A stretch of DNA of 64,000 nt from Rhizobium grahamii (lineage in GTDB: Bacteria; Pseudomonadota; Alphaproteobacteria; Rhizobiales; Rhizobiaceae). The stretch spans positions 1,624,001-1,688,000 of the forward strand of contig NZ_CP043499.1 in the NCBI RefSeq assembly GCF_009498215.1, given 5' to 3'. How positions within the stretch are numbered: the stretch's first letter is position 1; the number at the start of each line of letters is the position of its first letter. The position numbers were made by a program, and so were the translations under genes. The notes under the pieces were generated by a model. The model had not been told where the DNA came from. It saw nothing but the letters and a program-made list of their open reading frames with translations, and made no database searches. Below are positions 1 to 8,837 of this stretch, in pieces.

Positions 1-2119
1 CGTTGACCGCCAGCTGGAAGCCCTTCATCTTCGGGTCGTAGTTGCCGAAGTCATAGCTGACCGCCGCATCGAACAGGGTGTAGGCGGGAACCTTCATGGC
101 AGCGGTATTCGCAGCGTCGCCGTTTGTCGACCCCATGTAGCGAACGCCCGCGCCGAAGTTCAGGCCTTCCAGTGCGCCTTGGCCGATGGTGTAGTCCGCC
201 CAAAGGCTTGCCATATGTGCCGGAGCACCAACCGGGGTCTTGCCCAGCGTCGATGCGACGTTGCTCTTGGTGACTTCAACATCGGCGTAAGTGTAGGCGG
301 CACTGAGGTTCAGCCCGTCCATGATCGCAAACTTCGCGCCCAGTTCGACCCCGCGCGAGCGCACCTCACCCGTCTGCGTCTGGCAGGTCGTGGAACTGCA
401 GCCGGTAATCGTCGTGTTGGTACTCGTATGCACCGTGTCCGTCGTCAGGACGTTCTGTTGTGTGAGGTCATAAAGTGCGACGGTGAAGAGGCCGTCGAAA
501 TTGGTTGGCTGGTACTTTACCCCGACTTCATATTGCTGCCCGGTCGTCGGCTTGAAAGGCGTGCCGCCGTAGCCGGTGCCCATCGTCGGATCGAACGAAG
601 TGGCATAGCTCGCGTAAGGCGCGATTCCATTGTCGAACTCGTATAGGAGGCCAGCTTTCCAGGTAAACGCGCTGTCGGTCGTATCGACCTCTTTCACCGC
701 ACCGCTTGAGAGCGTCGTGGTCGCGCTGTTGATGGACGACCAGTCGTTGCGGCCGGCGAGCACGAACGCCCAGTTGTCGACTTTTACCTGATCCTGGATG
801 TAGATGCCGGTCTGGCGACGGGTCTGGTCCTGCTGACCCGTGAAAGCCACGTTCGGCGCGGCCTCGTAAACAGGATTGAGGTAATTGATGTAAGTCGTGG
901 CGCCGTTTCCATAGGTCGAGCGGGCGTCGACGAGCTGATAATCGAGGCCAAAGAGAACCTTGTGCTCGAGCGCTCCGGTGTCGAAATCGGCCTCAAGCTG
1001 ATTGTCGATCGCAAGCGCATTGAACTGTTCGACGTAGTGCGTCGATTGCCGCCCGATGCAAAGATAGGCGACGCCGCCGCAACTGGCGGCCGCGGCCCAG
1101 GCATTCGCGTTCGGAACGACGGAATAGGCCTTGAACTCGCTTTCGCTGTGCATCATTCGCAAGTTCTGCCTGGCCGTCCAGACGTCGTTGAAATGATGCT
1201 CCAGTTCGTAGCCGATGGTCGCCTGGGTCCGCTCGAACGAATTGTAGTTGGGGTTGCCGCTGAAGAAGTCGTACGGAATCTGGCCGTTCGGATTGGTCTG
1301 CAGGGTTCCGAGAGCCGGCATCCAGTTTGTCAGGGCCGCATTCGGGTCACGGGTATAGCTCGCCTTGATCGTCAAGGTCGTGTCTGCGTCCGGCGACCAT
1401 GTCACCGATGGCGCGATGGCGATCCGCTTGCTGTCGGAATAATCGAAGCCGAGATCATAAAGGCGCCCGACACCGGTTAGCCGATACAGCAGGTCGCCGC
1501 TTTCATCGACCGGCCCGGTAAAGTCGAAGCCAGCCTCAGCACGACCATCGTTGCCGAAGCGCGTGAACACCTCGTTGGCACTTGCCGATTGAGGCTCCTT
1601 GCTGACGAGATTGACGATGCCGCCGGGATTTCCCGAGCCGTAGAGCACGGATGCCGGCCCGCGCGTGATTTCGATGCCATCGAGCAGATAGGGGTCGATC
1701 GACGGCACATCGTAGTTGATGCCCGTCGGCAGTCGCAATCCATCCCAATAATGAACGTAGTTGGCGTTGCCGCCGAAGCCACCGAAGCCGCGAATAAAGA
1801 CGCTGTCGAAACGATCGCCGGGACGTGAACCCGTGGTCACGCCGGGTTCGTATCGAAGCGCCGACGATACACTGGTCGCGCCCTGCTTCTTGAACTGCTC
1901 GCTTGTAACGACCGATATCGACTGCGGAGTCTCGATGATGGCGGTGTCCGTCTTCGTGCCGGCGCGCGAACGCTTGGCGACAGGGTCCTTACCTTTCTCT
2001 GCCGCGATCGTGATCTTCTGCAGGTCCGTTGCAGATTGATCCTCCGCCATGGCTGTCGTCACCGCAAAGAGGCTCGCCGATCCGGCCAGCAGCCCTGCAA
2101 CGATCTGTCGGTAAGTCAT
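1..2119 (-). CDS. TonB-dependent siderophore receptor, C-terminus cut by window edge
   Basis: Outer-membrane receptor that would import a ferric siderophore using TonB energy. Read from an ATG at 2119, the protein begins with a typical signal peptide (MTYRQIVAGLLAGSASLFA, then a cleavage-like TAMA-E). A plug domain follows, with the phrases ETPQSISVVT, SSALRYEPGV and ITRGPASVLYGSGNPGGIVN, all characteristic of FhuA/FcuA-type siderophore receptors. About 706 codons are present, followed by repeated aromatic-rich beta-barrel strands, and the frame is open to base 1, so only the last strands are missing. It is divergent from an AraC-type regulator, an arrangement seen for rhizobial siderophore receptors such as RhtA with RhrA. 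The siderophore itself cannot be inferred. Confidence 0.9.
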   Translation of the reverse strand, partial: MTYRQIVAGLLAGSASLFAVTTAMAEDQSATDLQKITIAAEKGKDPVAKRSRAGTKTDTAIIETPQSISVVTSEQFKKQGATSVSSALRYEPGVTTGSRPGDRFDSVFIRGFGGFGGNANYVHYWDGLRLPTGINYDVPSIDPYLLDGIEITRGPASVLYGSGNPGGIVNLVSKEPQSASANEVFTRFGNDGRAEAGFDFTGPVDESGDLLYRLTGVGRLYDLGFDYSDSKRIAIAPSVTWSPDADTTLTIKASYTRDPNAALTNWMPALGTLQTNPNGQIPYDFFSGNPNYNSFERTQATIGYELEHHFNDVWTARQNLRMMHSESEFKAYSVVPNANAWAAAASCGGVAYLCIGRQSTHYVEQFNALAIDNQLEADFDTGALEHKVLFGLDYQLVDARSTYGNGATTYINYLNPVYEAAPNVAFTGQQDQTRRQTGIYIQDQVKVDNWAFVLAGRNDWSSINSATTTLSSGAVKEVDTTDSAFTWKAGLLYEFDNGIAPYASYATSFDPTMGTGYGGTPFKPTTGQQYEVGVKYQPTNFDGLFTVALYDLTQQNVLTTDTVHTSTNTTITGCSSTTCQTQTGEVRSRGVELGAKFAIMDGLNLSAAYTYADVEVTKSNVASTLGKTPVGAPAHMASLWADYTIGQGALEGLNFGAGVRYMGSTNGDAANTAAMKVPAYTLFDAAVSYDFGNYDPKMKGFQLAVN

Positions 2120-2311
2120 CTATCCCTCGCGAATACATCTCTAGCGGTTCGCATCCATCACGATTAAAAAGATGATGGAAGTTGTCATGTTTTGGCGTTA
2201 TAGCCGTTTGCGACGGCATGGCCATGATGAAGTTGTTTGAGAAAACGACAGTTTTGTTTGAGTTCGAAAGGTTGGGAACCGCCCGGTTCCGAAAATGGAT
2301 AAAGTTGCCCG

Positions 2312-3298
2312 ATGAGCTCTCTTCTAAAAGCGCATGAATTCTTTGGGCAGATGCAGGCGGGAAACCGTTCCTTCCGGCTGCTGAACTCCAATATCGAGTC
2401 CGACAAGGCTCTTCTGAAGGGCAGCTTCAGCAAGACCGCGATCCGGTCCGGCCTCAGCGTGCATTATTCCGACGTCACGAACCTTTGCGATCTGCACACC
2501 GAAACGGAGGCGCCGGCTCACCTCGGCATCAAGCTGTTTTTCCGGGGCGGTGTTTCGGCGAGCATCGGAAACCAGGACATTCCGATGCCCCGCAGGCACG
2601 ATCGCGATCGCTGGACGCCCTCGGCCACGCTCTTTCATCAGAAAGGCCCAGAGGTTTTTCGGCGTCGGGCGGCGATCGGTGACCGGGTGCGCAAACTGAC
2701 GATCAAGATATTTCCGGAATGGCTGGAGTCCGGAGACATGTTCTCTGATGCAAGCGCCAACGGGATCAGGCGCTTTACGGCTCAAACGCTGGCGGCGCGC
2801 TCGTGGACACCGAGTGCTGCCCTGCTGGCGCTGGCCGAACAGGTGATCCGCCCTCCGGCGATAGAATCTTGCCTCAGCCGCCTTTATATCGAGAGCCGGG
2901 TGCTCGGCATCATCGGAGAGGCTTTCGGAATGCTCTCCGAGCATCATCAGCCGTCCGATGGGCGAGGCGACCTCACGGTCGCCGAAAGACGCCGCCTCAT
3001 ACTGGCCGAAGAGCTGATTGCCAGCACGACCGATCCGCTTTCGCTTGAGGAAATCGCGGCAACCGCTGGGGTCGGCGTCAACACGCTGCAGCGTCTTTTC
3101 CATGCCGCCCATGACACGACCGTCTTTCATTACGTCCGCGCCAGAAGACTTGAGCAGGCTCGGCTCGCGCTCGAGAACGAGGAACTGTCGATCGCACAGG
3201 CGGCATACATGGCCGGCTATACCAGCGCCGCGAACTTCTCCACCGCCTTCAAGCGTCGCTTTGGTTTTACGCCCAAGGACGCGCGGCGCCCCAAATAG
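2312..3298 (+). CDS. AraC-family transcriptional regulator
   Basis: A 328-residue regulator whose last ~100 residues form an AraC double helix-turn-helix: LSLEEIAATAGVGVNTLQRLF, then ELSIAQAAYMAGYTSAANFS and the closing phrase FKRRFGFTPKDARR. The N-terminal ~220 residues resemble the ligand-sensing half of siderophore-responsive AraC proteins (PchR/RhrA type). It starts at ATG 2312 and is divergent from the TonB-dependent receptor, with 192 bp between them that must hold both promoters. It most likely activates receptor transcription when the ferric siderophore is present. That role is inferred from family and position; I saw no convincing Fur or RirA box. Confidence 0.88.
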   Translation: MSSLLKAHEFFGQMQAGNRSFRLLNSNIESDKALLKGSFSKTAIRSGLSVHYSDVTNLCDLHTETEAPAHLGIKLFFRGGVSASIGNQDIPMPRRHDRDRWTPSATLFHQKGPEVFRRRAAIGDRVRKLTIKIFPEWLESGDMFSDASANGIRRFTAQTLAARSWTPSAALLALAEQVIRPPAIESCLSRLYIESRVLGIIGEAFGMLSEHHQPSDGRGDLTVAERRRLILAEELIASTTDPLSLEEIAATAGVGVNTLQRLFHAAHDTTVFHYVRARRLEQARLALENEELSIAQAAYMAGYTSAANFSTAFKRRFGFTPKDARRPK

Positions 3299-3421
3299 AC
3301 GCCACAAACGCTCGGATTCCAAGGAAGCACATTGCCGCGCTTCTAAGTTGACATATGCAGTAAGGTTTTGCAGAAGCATTGACGCATTGAAAGTGCTTTT
3401 GCCGAATTCGGAGATGCTCGT

Positions 3422-4201
3422 ATGGCAACCACGTTCCTGTCCATGTCTCAGGTGCACTACGAAGCCGAGAAGAAACAAATCCTCTCCGGTATCGATCTTT
3501 CGCTCGAGAAAGGTCGCGTCTACGGTCTGGTCGGCCAGAACGGCAGCGGCAAGAGCACCCTTCTGAAAATCATGGCACGGCAGATCTCTCCCACCTCTGG
3601 CGATGTCCACCTGCTGGGCGAGACCGCAGCGAACTGGAAGGCCCGGGCCTTCGCTCGCGAAGTCGCCTACATGCCGCAATTCACGCCGGCAACCGATGGC
3701 ATGACGGTGCGCGAACTCGTCGCTCTTGGTCGCTTCCCTTGGCATGGAACGCTTGGCCGCTTTACGAAGAGCGACCAGCAGCTTGTCGATGATGCCATCG
3801 AGAGAACCGATCTCGAGCGCTTTCGGGATAGTCTGGTTGCGAACATGTCGGGCGGCGAACGCCAACGTGCCTGGATCGCAATGATGCTTGCGCAGAACGC
3901 CAGCTGCCTGCTTCTCGACGAACCCACTTCAGCGCTCGACCTGCTGCATCAGGATGGTGTCCTCGCTCTTTTGCGCGAACTCAGCCACGAACGTGGCCTG
4001 ACCATCGTCGTGGTTCTCCACGACATCAACCTCGCGGCACGCTACTGCGACGAGATCGTTGCGCTGAACAACGGCCGGATTTCCGCGCAGGGACGCCCTG
4101 GCGAGATCGTTCAGTCCGACGTGCTGAAATCGGTCTTTGGTGTCGAGATGGGCGTGTTCCCGCACCCCGTCAGCCACGCTCCGATCAGCTATATCCTCTA
4201 A
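3422..4201 (+). CDS. Ferric-siderophore ABC transporter ATP-binding protein (FhuC/FepC type)
   Basis: A 259-residue cytoplasmic ATPase of the iron-siderophore importer family. Walker A is GQNGSGKST (residues 38-46), the signature is MSGGERQR (142-149), and Walker B is LLLDEPTS (163-170), followed by a switch histidine in VVLHDINLAARYCD, the usual FhuC/FepC wording. It lies 123 bp downstream of the AraC regulator on the same strand. No permease or periplasmic binding protein is next to it, so it must work with membrane partners encoded elsewhere, or with a permease beyond the window. Its function is clear at family level; the substrate is not. Confidence 0.88.
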   Translation: MATTFLSMSQVHYEAEKKQILSGIDLSLEKGRVYGLVGQNGSGKSTLLKIMARQISPTSGDVHLLGETAANWKARAFAREVAYMPQFTPATDGMTVRELVALGRFPWHGTLGRFTKSDQQLVDDAIERTDLERFRDSLVANMSGGERQRAWIAMMLAQNASCLLLDEPTSALDLLHQDGVLALLRELSHERGLTIVVVLHDINLAARYCDEIVALNNGRISAQGRPGEIVQSDVLKSVFGVEMGVFPHPVSHAPISYIL

Positions 4202-4485
4202 GGCACACTAAAACTAAAGTCGGCAGCGCGCTCGCATCTGCGATTGCAGGAGCGTGTCGGCGCAGGCTTGCTCGGTTATCGCGACGTCCGCTGTTTCACG
4301 CTGATATACCTCCCAGCCCGATCCATCCCGGCACCATACTCGCCTTGAAATCGCTTCTATTCTGCAGGAGCGACGAGCGTTGTCGACGACGCACGGCCTT
4401 TGTGTTGACGCGCTGAGTTCTCGACGAATGACAGGTGTCGGACCGTGATCGCGAGACGCGGTCGCTACGGCCTCACTTCATGTTA

Positions 4486-4519
4486 TTGACTTTTGTCAGC
4501 ATCAGTGAATTATGTCAGA
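4486..4519. promoter_or_regulatory. Probable operator/promoter of the SorC-type regulator gene
   Basis: TTGACTTTTG (4486-4495) differs by one base from TTGACATTTG in the perfect inverted repeat at 11441-11467. A second half-site ending ATGTCAG lies at 4512-4518. The pair sits 22-55 bp upstream of the regulator ATG at 4541, and TTGACT could also serve as a -35 element. This suggests that the regulator controls itself through the same operator it uses at the mtnK/transporter divergence. The rest of the 339-bp gap from 4202 shows no gene or clear structure. Confidence 0.45.
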
Positions 4520-4540
4520 ACAGATTCTTGAAAGGCCCCC

Positions 4541-5521
4541 ATGCCGATACGCGCCACCGACCAGATCATCCACAAGGCCGCCTGGCTCTATTATAATCAC
4601 GGCCTTCGCCAGGACGAAGTTGCACAGAAACTGGAGATCTCCCGCGCTTCGATCGCGGCATATCTGCGCCGCGCACGTGAAATGGGCATCGTCACGATCA
4701 CCACCTCTTCCGAGCTGTTTTCAGACGACGTTCTAGCCCGCGAGCTTGAGGATGCAACGGGTCTGACGACAGCCTGGATTGTCCCCGAGGACCGGCAGGC
4801 TATGGATCCTGCTGCGGAAATGCCCGTCGTGGCAGCCTCTGTTTTCCTCGAACTGATCGAGAAAGGCGACCGGATCGGCGTGGCGTGGGGCCGTACGGTC
4901 TATCATATCGCCGACGTGATGCCGTTCGCGGATCTGCGAGGGGTGACCGTCGTGCAGCTTTGCGGAAACCTAGGCGCGCCTTACTCCTACCGTCCGGATC
5001 AGTGCACGACAGAAATTGCCCGCCGCCTGAATGCCGAAGGCATCAATTTCTACGCACCGCTCGTGCTTTCAACCGAGCGTCTGGCCGAGGAACTGCGCGG
5101 CGAGCCTGTCATCAAGGAGCAGCTTGCGACGATCTCCGATTGCCAGCTGGCTCTCTATTCGGTCGGCGGCATCGAGGATGACAGTCACCTCGTCAAATGT
5201 GGCGCGCTATCCGCTGAAGATATGCATGCGCTTGGAAAGAACGGGGCCGCCGGCGTCATCGCAGGACAGCTGATCGATCGTGATGGACAATGGATGGATT
5301 GTGCCCATAACCGGCGCTGCATATCCGCCGATCTGAGTTCGATTCGCGCCATCAAGAAGCGCATGCTTGTCGTGCAGGAAGACAACAAGTTCGAGCCGCT
5401 GATGGCTGCCCTCAGGGGCGGCTTCGCGTCGCATCTCATCGTCACCACCTCGATGGCGCGCAGGGTCATGGAGCGCTGGAACCGGGAAGGACTTGGCAAA
5501 GGCGCTCCAGGCGCCGCCTAG
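4541..5521 (+). CDS. SorC/DeoR-type sugar-binding transcriptional regulator
   Basis: A 326-residue regulator. A helix-turn-helix lies near residues 15-50 (YYNHGLRQDEVAQKLEISRA), followed by the SorC sugar-phosphate-binding domain with RIGVAWGRTVYHIADVMP and YSVGGIEDDSHLVKCGALS. SorC-family proteins (DeoR-like, EryD type) sense phosphorylated sugars and bind paired operators. The gene precedes the aldolase/dehydrogenase gene by 50 bp on the same strand and probably forms an operon with it. Half-sites in its own promoter resemble the palindrome between the ABC transporter and mtnK, so it is the best candidate regulator of the whole 4.5-17 kb block. The effector is unknown; a ketopentose-1-phosphate would be logical. 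Confidence 0.85.
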   Translation: MPIRATDQIIHKAAWLYYNHGLRQDEVAQKLEISRASIAAYLRRAREMGIVTITTSSELFSDDVLARELEDATGLTTAWIVPEDRQAMDPAAEMPVVAASVFLELIEKGDRIGVAWGRTVYHIADVMPFADLRGVTVVQLCGNLGAPYSYRPDQCTTEIARRLNAEGINFYAPLVLSTERLAEELRGEPVIKEQLATISDCQLALYSVGGIEDDSHLVKCGALSAEDMHALGKNGAAGVIAGQLIDRDGQWMDCAHNRRCISADLSSIRAIKKRMLVVQEDNKFEPLMAALRGGFASHLIVTTSMARRVMERWNREGLGKGAPGAA

Positions 5522-5571
5522 GTTTCATCAGGCAGCCCTTAGTGCAGCCGATTTATCGGGAGGAACATATA

Positions 5572-7626
5572 ATGGAAAGTCTGTGGCGCGACGACACGGC
5601 GGAGAAGGTCGTCGCCGATTACGCAGCGAAGGGGATCGGTCGTGACCTTGCGCTGCGAACCTATACGACCCGGCTTCTGGGAGGTGAACCTCGTCTCGTC
5701 CTCCATGGCGGCGGAAACACGTCCGTCAAGACTGAAGCCACCGATATGGTCGGCGATACGCACATGGTGTTGTGCGTAAAGGGAAGCGGATGGGACATGG
5801 GCACGATCGAGCCCCCTGGCCTGCCTGCCGTGAAGATGGGTCCACTTCTGAAAAGCCGCAAGTTTGAGAAATTATCGGATGAGGACATGGTCACGCTGTT
5901 GCGTGCCAATCTCATGGATCCGGCTGCTCCAAATCCGTCGGTTGAGGCGCTGCTGCACGCCTTCCTGCCGCACAAGTTCGTCGATCATACCCATTCTACG
6001 GCGATCCTTGCGATCGCCGACCAGGCGGAAAGCCGGGCCATGTCGCTTGCGCTGTTCGGCAGGAAGATGGGCTTCGTGCCTTACATCATGCCCGGCTTTG
6101 CCTTGGCCAAGGCCGCCGCAGAGGTCTTCGAGCAGGACCCGACGGTCGAAGGGCTGATCCTCGACAAGCACGGAATATTCACATTCGGCGAAACGGCGAA
6201 GGAAGCCTATGACCGAATGATCCACTACGTCACGCTTGCCGAGGACCACGTGAAGCGAAACGGGCGCAATCCCTTTACGCCCGCCCGCCTCCCGGCCGCG
6301 ATTGCGGACGCGAACGATATTGCGCCAATGCTGCGTGGCGCGGTCGCCGTGAACAAGGGTAACGGCCGCTTCGACCGCATGGTGAGCGTCTTCCGGAGTT
6401 CCCCTGCTATCCTCGATTTCGTCAACGCGGCGGAGGTCGAGGATATGGCTGCGCGCGGCGTCTCGACCCCCGACCTCTCGATCCGCATCAAGACGGGCCC
6501 GGTCGTACTGCCGGCGCCGGCGCGAGAAGCGCTGGCCGGCTATCGCGCCGTCATCGATGAGTGCGTTGCATCCTTTGTCGCCGACTACACCGAGTATTTC
6601 CGCAGCAATGACGCCCGAGACGAAGTGAAGCGCGTCATGCTCGATCCGAAGCCGCGGCTGACCCTGGTGCCCGGCGTCGGCATGTTTGGCCATGGACGCA
6701 CCTACAAGGATGCCGCGATCGCCTCCGATGTCGGCGAAATGTGGATCGAGGCGGCACGCGATGCTGAATCGGTGGGACGTTTCGAACCGGTAAGCCGTTC
6801 GGATCTCTTCGATCTCGAATATTGGTCGCTGGAGCAGGCAAAACTCAGCGGCGCCAAGCCGAAGCCGTTTACGGGCCAGGTTGTTCTTGTGACGGGTGGT
6901 GCCGGCGCCATCGGCGCTGCGATCGTGAGAGCCTTTGCCGCCGAGGGTGCCCATGCTTTCATTGTCGACCTGGATGGCGAAAAGGCAGCCGCGATCGCGA
7001 AGGCCGTTGGCAACAGCGCAATCGGCGTAGGATGCGACATAACGGATCCCGCATCTGTCCGTGCCGCTTTTGATGCGGCCGTGTCGAGGTTCGGCGGGGT
7101 CGATATCGTCGTGTCCAACGCCGGCGCTGCTTGGGAAAGCCCGATCGCAACGATGGACGACGCACTTCTGCGAAAGAGCTTCGAGCTCAACTTCTTCGCT
7201 CACCAGAGCGTGGCACAGAATGCCGTGCGCATCATGAAGGCCCAGGCAACCGGCGGCGTCCTGCTGTTCAACGCGTCGAAGCAGGCGGTCAATCCGGGCG
7301 CGAAATTCGGCGCCTATGGTTTGCCGAAGGCGGCAACACTCTTCTTGTCCCGTCAGTACGCGCTCGAGCACGGCGCGGACAACATCCGCGTCAACGCCGT
7401 GAACGCCGACCGGATCCGCTCCGGTCTGCTGAACGACGAGATGATTGCGAACCGATCGGCCGCACGCGGTGTGTCAACGGACGAGTATATGGCTGGAAAC
7501 CTTCTCGGCCTCGAGGTGACGGCGGATGACGTGGCGAGAGCCTTCGTCCATCACGCGCTGGCGGAACGCACGACAGCAGACGTTACGACAGTCGACGGCG
7601 GAAACATCGCAGCGGCAATGCGTTAG
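5572..7626 (+). CDS. Two-domain class II aldolase / short-chain dehydrogenase (RhaD-like)
   Basis: The start is ATG 5572, set by GGGAGGA at 5558-5564, giving 684 residues. The N-terminal ~400 residues are a zinc class II aldolase domain with HGGGN (45-49), VDHTH (137-141) and DKHG (198-201) supplying likely metal and catalytic residues. The C-terminal ~250 residues are a short-chain dehydrogenase with TGGAGAIG (441-448), NAG and the Y582-x3-K586 pair. Rhizobial homologues include RhaD, which cleaves rhamnulose-1-phosphate to DHAP plus lactaldehyde and oxidises the lactaldehyde. Here no rhamnose isomerase or kinase is adjacent, but mtnK and mtnA lie in the same putative regulon. A 5-deoxy- or 5-methylthio-ribulose-1-phosphate is therefore a credible alternative substrate. 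It ends at a strong terminator. Confidence 0.85.
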   Translation: MESLWRDDTAEKVVADYAAKGIGRDLALRTYTTRLLGGEPRLVLHGGGNTSVKTEATDMVGDTHMVLCVKGSGWDMGTIEPPGLPAVKMGPLLKSRKFEKLSDEDMVTLLRANLMDPAAPNPSVEALLHAFLPHKFVDHTHSTAILAIADQAESRAMSLALFGRKMGFVPYIMPGFALAKAAAEVFEQDPTVEGLILDKHGIFTFGETAKEAYDRMIHYVTLAEDHVKRNGRNPFTPARLPAAIADANDIAPMLRGAVAVNKGNGRFDRMVSVFRSSPAILDFVNAAEVEDMAARGVSTPDLSIRIKTGPVVLPAPAREALAGYRAVIDECVASFVADYTEYFRSNDARDEVKRVMLDPKPRLTLVPGVGMFGHGRTYKDAAIASDVGEMWIEAARDAESVGRFEPVSRSDLFDLEYWSLEQAKLSGAKPKPFTGQVVLVTGGAGAIGAAIVRAFAAEGAHAFIVDLDGEKAAAIAKAVGNSAIGVGCDITDPASVRAAFDAAVSRFGGVDIVVSNAGAAWESPIATMDDALLRKSFELNFFAHQSVAQNAVRIMKAQATGGVLLFNASKQAVNPGAKFGAYGLPKAATLFLSRQYALEHGADNIRVNAVNADRIRSGLLNDEMIANRSAARGVSTDEYMAGNLLGLEVTADDVARAFVHHALAERTTADVTTVDGGNIAAAMR

Positions 7627-7691
7627 GCAAGGCATGGCCTCTGTGGGGAGGAGGCCAGCTTCCACCTGCAGCAGCTGGAACAAAGAATAAA

Positions 7692-7719
7692 AAAGGGACG
7701 ACCGACCGGTCGTCCCTTT
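7692..7719. terminator. Bidirectional rho-independent terminator
   Basis: A perfect 12-bp stem (AAAGGGACGACC, loop GACC, GGTCGTCCCTTT) is preceded by an A-run and followed by CTCTTTT. It lies between the convergent aldolase gene and the binding-protein gene and can serve both strands. Confidence 0.85.
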
Positions 7720-7741
7720 CTCTTTTGTCAATGCGATCTGC

Positions 7742-8785
7742 TTAGGGCTTCGGCATCCAAGCGGGCATGGCAACGTCGGCGTGCGCGAATTGCGGCAGCT
7801 TCACGCCGAGTTCTTCCATGTTCTTGATATCCTGATCATTCAGATCTTTTTGAGTGATCAGCGTTGGCGGCACGATGACCTGGTGGCCCGGGTCTTCGCC
7901 GGCAAGAAGCATTGCCAGCGAACGCACCGAAACCTGGCCAACGACGGCCGGATTCGTTGCAGCCGTCGCAGCCCAGGCAGAGCCAGATTCACGCATCGCC
8001 GCGATGTCAGGCGTGGAAATGTCGGCGGAGTAGATCTTCACGTTCGACGACAGACCGGCCTCATCAACGGCAATCTTCACGCCCTTGGCAAATTCGTCGT
8101 AGGGCGCAAACATCACGGTGATATCGGGGTTGGCAGTGATTACCGAGCGGGCCTGGTTCGCGACGGAGTTGGCAATCGGATTGTCCATCGTGCCGAACTG
8201 GGCGGCTTCATTGATGCCGTTGTACTTTGCCTTGAACTGCTTCCAGGTCTCGTCACGACGATCGAGCGGCGCAATCCCCGCTACGTACACGTAGCCAGCC
8301 TTGAAGCTTTCGCCGTTGTCCTTCACCGCCTGCTCCAGAGCCAGGCGAGCAAGGTCGCGGTCCGACTGCTCGACTTGCGGAATCTTGTCGTTCTCGACAT
8401 TGACGTCAAAGGCGACAACCTTGATGCCGGCATCGATCGCGCGCTGCGCGGCTTCCTTCATCGATTCCGTCAGGCCGTGCTGGATGATGATGCCCTGGAC
8501 CTTGAGCGCGATCGCCTGATCGACCATGTCAGCCTGGAGCGCCGCATCCTGTCGGCTGTCGAAAACCTGCAGCTGTACGCCGAGCGCCTTTGCCTGTGCC
8601 TCCACACCGGCAAGGTACGACTGGAAGAAGTCGCCGGTCGACAGATAGCGCACAAGCGCGATCTTCACGTCGCCCGGTTTGTCGAATGGCTTTGGCATGT
8701 CTGCTGCTGCCAATGGGCCGACAAATGCCGTTGCGCCCATCAGCCCGAGCGTTAACTTGCCCAGGGTTCTGCGTGTTATGTTCAT
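7742..8785 (-). CDS. Ribose-type ABC transporter periplasmic sugar-binding protein
   Basis: A 347-residue periplasmic binding protein of the RbsB/LacI-like fold. The start is ATG 8785, chosen because GGAGGAGA precedes it and a signal sequence follows. The signal reads MNITRRTLGKLTLGLMGA and ends near LAAAD; it carries a twin arginine with a +5 lysine and so could be a Tat signal. The mature part has the usual two-lobe phrases (VKIALVRYLSTGDFF, VDQAIALKVQGIIIQ, DAGIKVVAFDVNV). It is the last gene of the minus-strand transporter operon, following the permease by 52 bp. The ligand is unknown; a pentose or 5-modified ribose is expected from the neighbouring mtnK/mtnA genes. Confidence 0.9.
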   Translation of the reverse strand: MNITRRTLGKLTLGLMGATAFVGPLAAADMPKPFDKPGDVKIALVRYLSTGDFFQSYLAGVEAQAKALGVQLQVFDSRQDAALQADMVDQAIALKVQGIIIQHGLTESMKEAAQRAIDAGIKVVAFDVNVENDKIPQVEQSDRDLARLALEQAVKDNGESFKAGYVYVAGIAPLDRRDETWKQFKAKYNGINEAAQFGTMDNPIANSVANQARSVITANPDITVMFAPYDEFAKGVKIAVDEAGLSSNVKIYSADISTPDIAAMRESGSAWAATAATNPAVVGQVSVRSLAMLLAGEDPGHQVIVPPTLITQKDLNDQDIKNMEELGVKLPQFAHADVAMPAWMPKP

Positions 8786-8837
8786 TTCAGTCTCCTCCAC
8801 TGGTGAACCTTGTCTATCCGCCTGCGGGCTGCGCCCG

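Noticed and set aside
2324..3865. 513-codon open frame antisense to the AraC and FhuC-type genes
   Set aside because: No recognisable domain, and it lies over two well-supported genes on the other strand; long antisense frames are common in GC-rich DNA.
5872..7371. 499-codon open frame antisense to the aldolase/dehydrogenase gene
   Set aside because: Composition is arginine/histidine-rich and it has no domain; the opposite strand has intact aldolase and SDR motifs.
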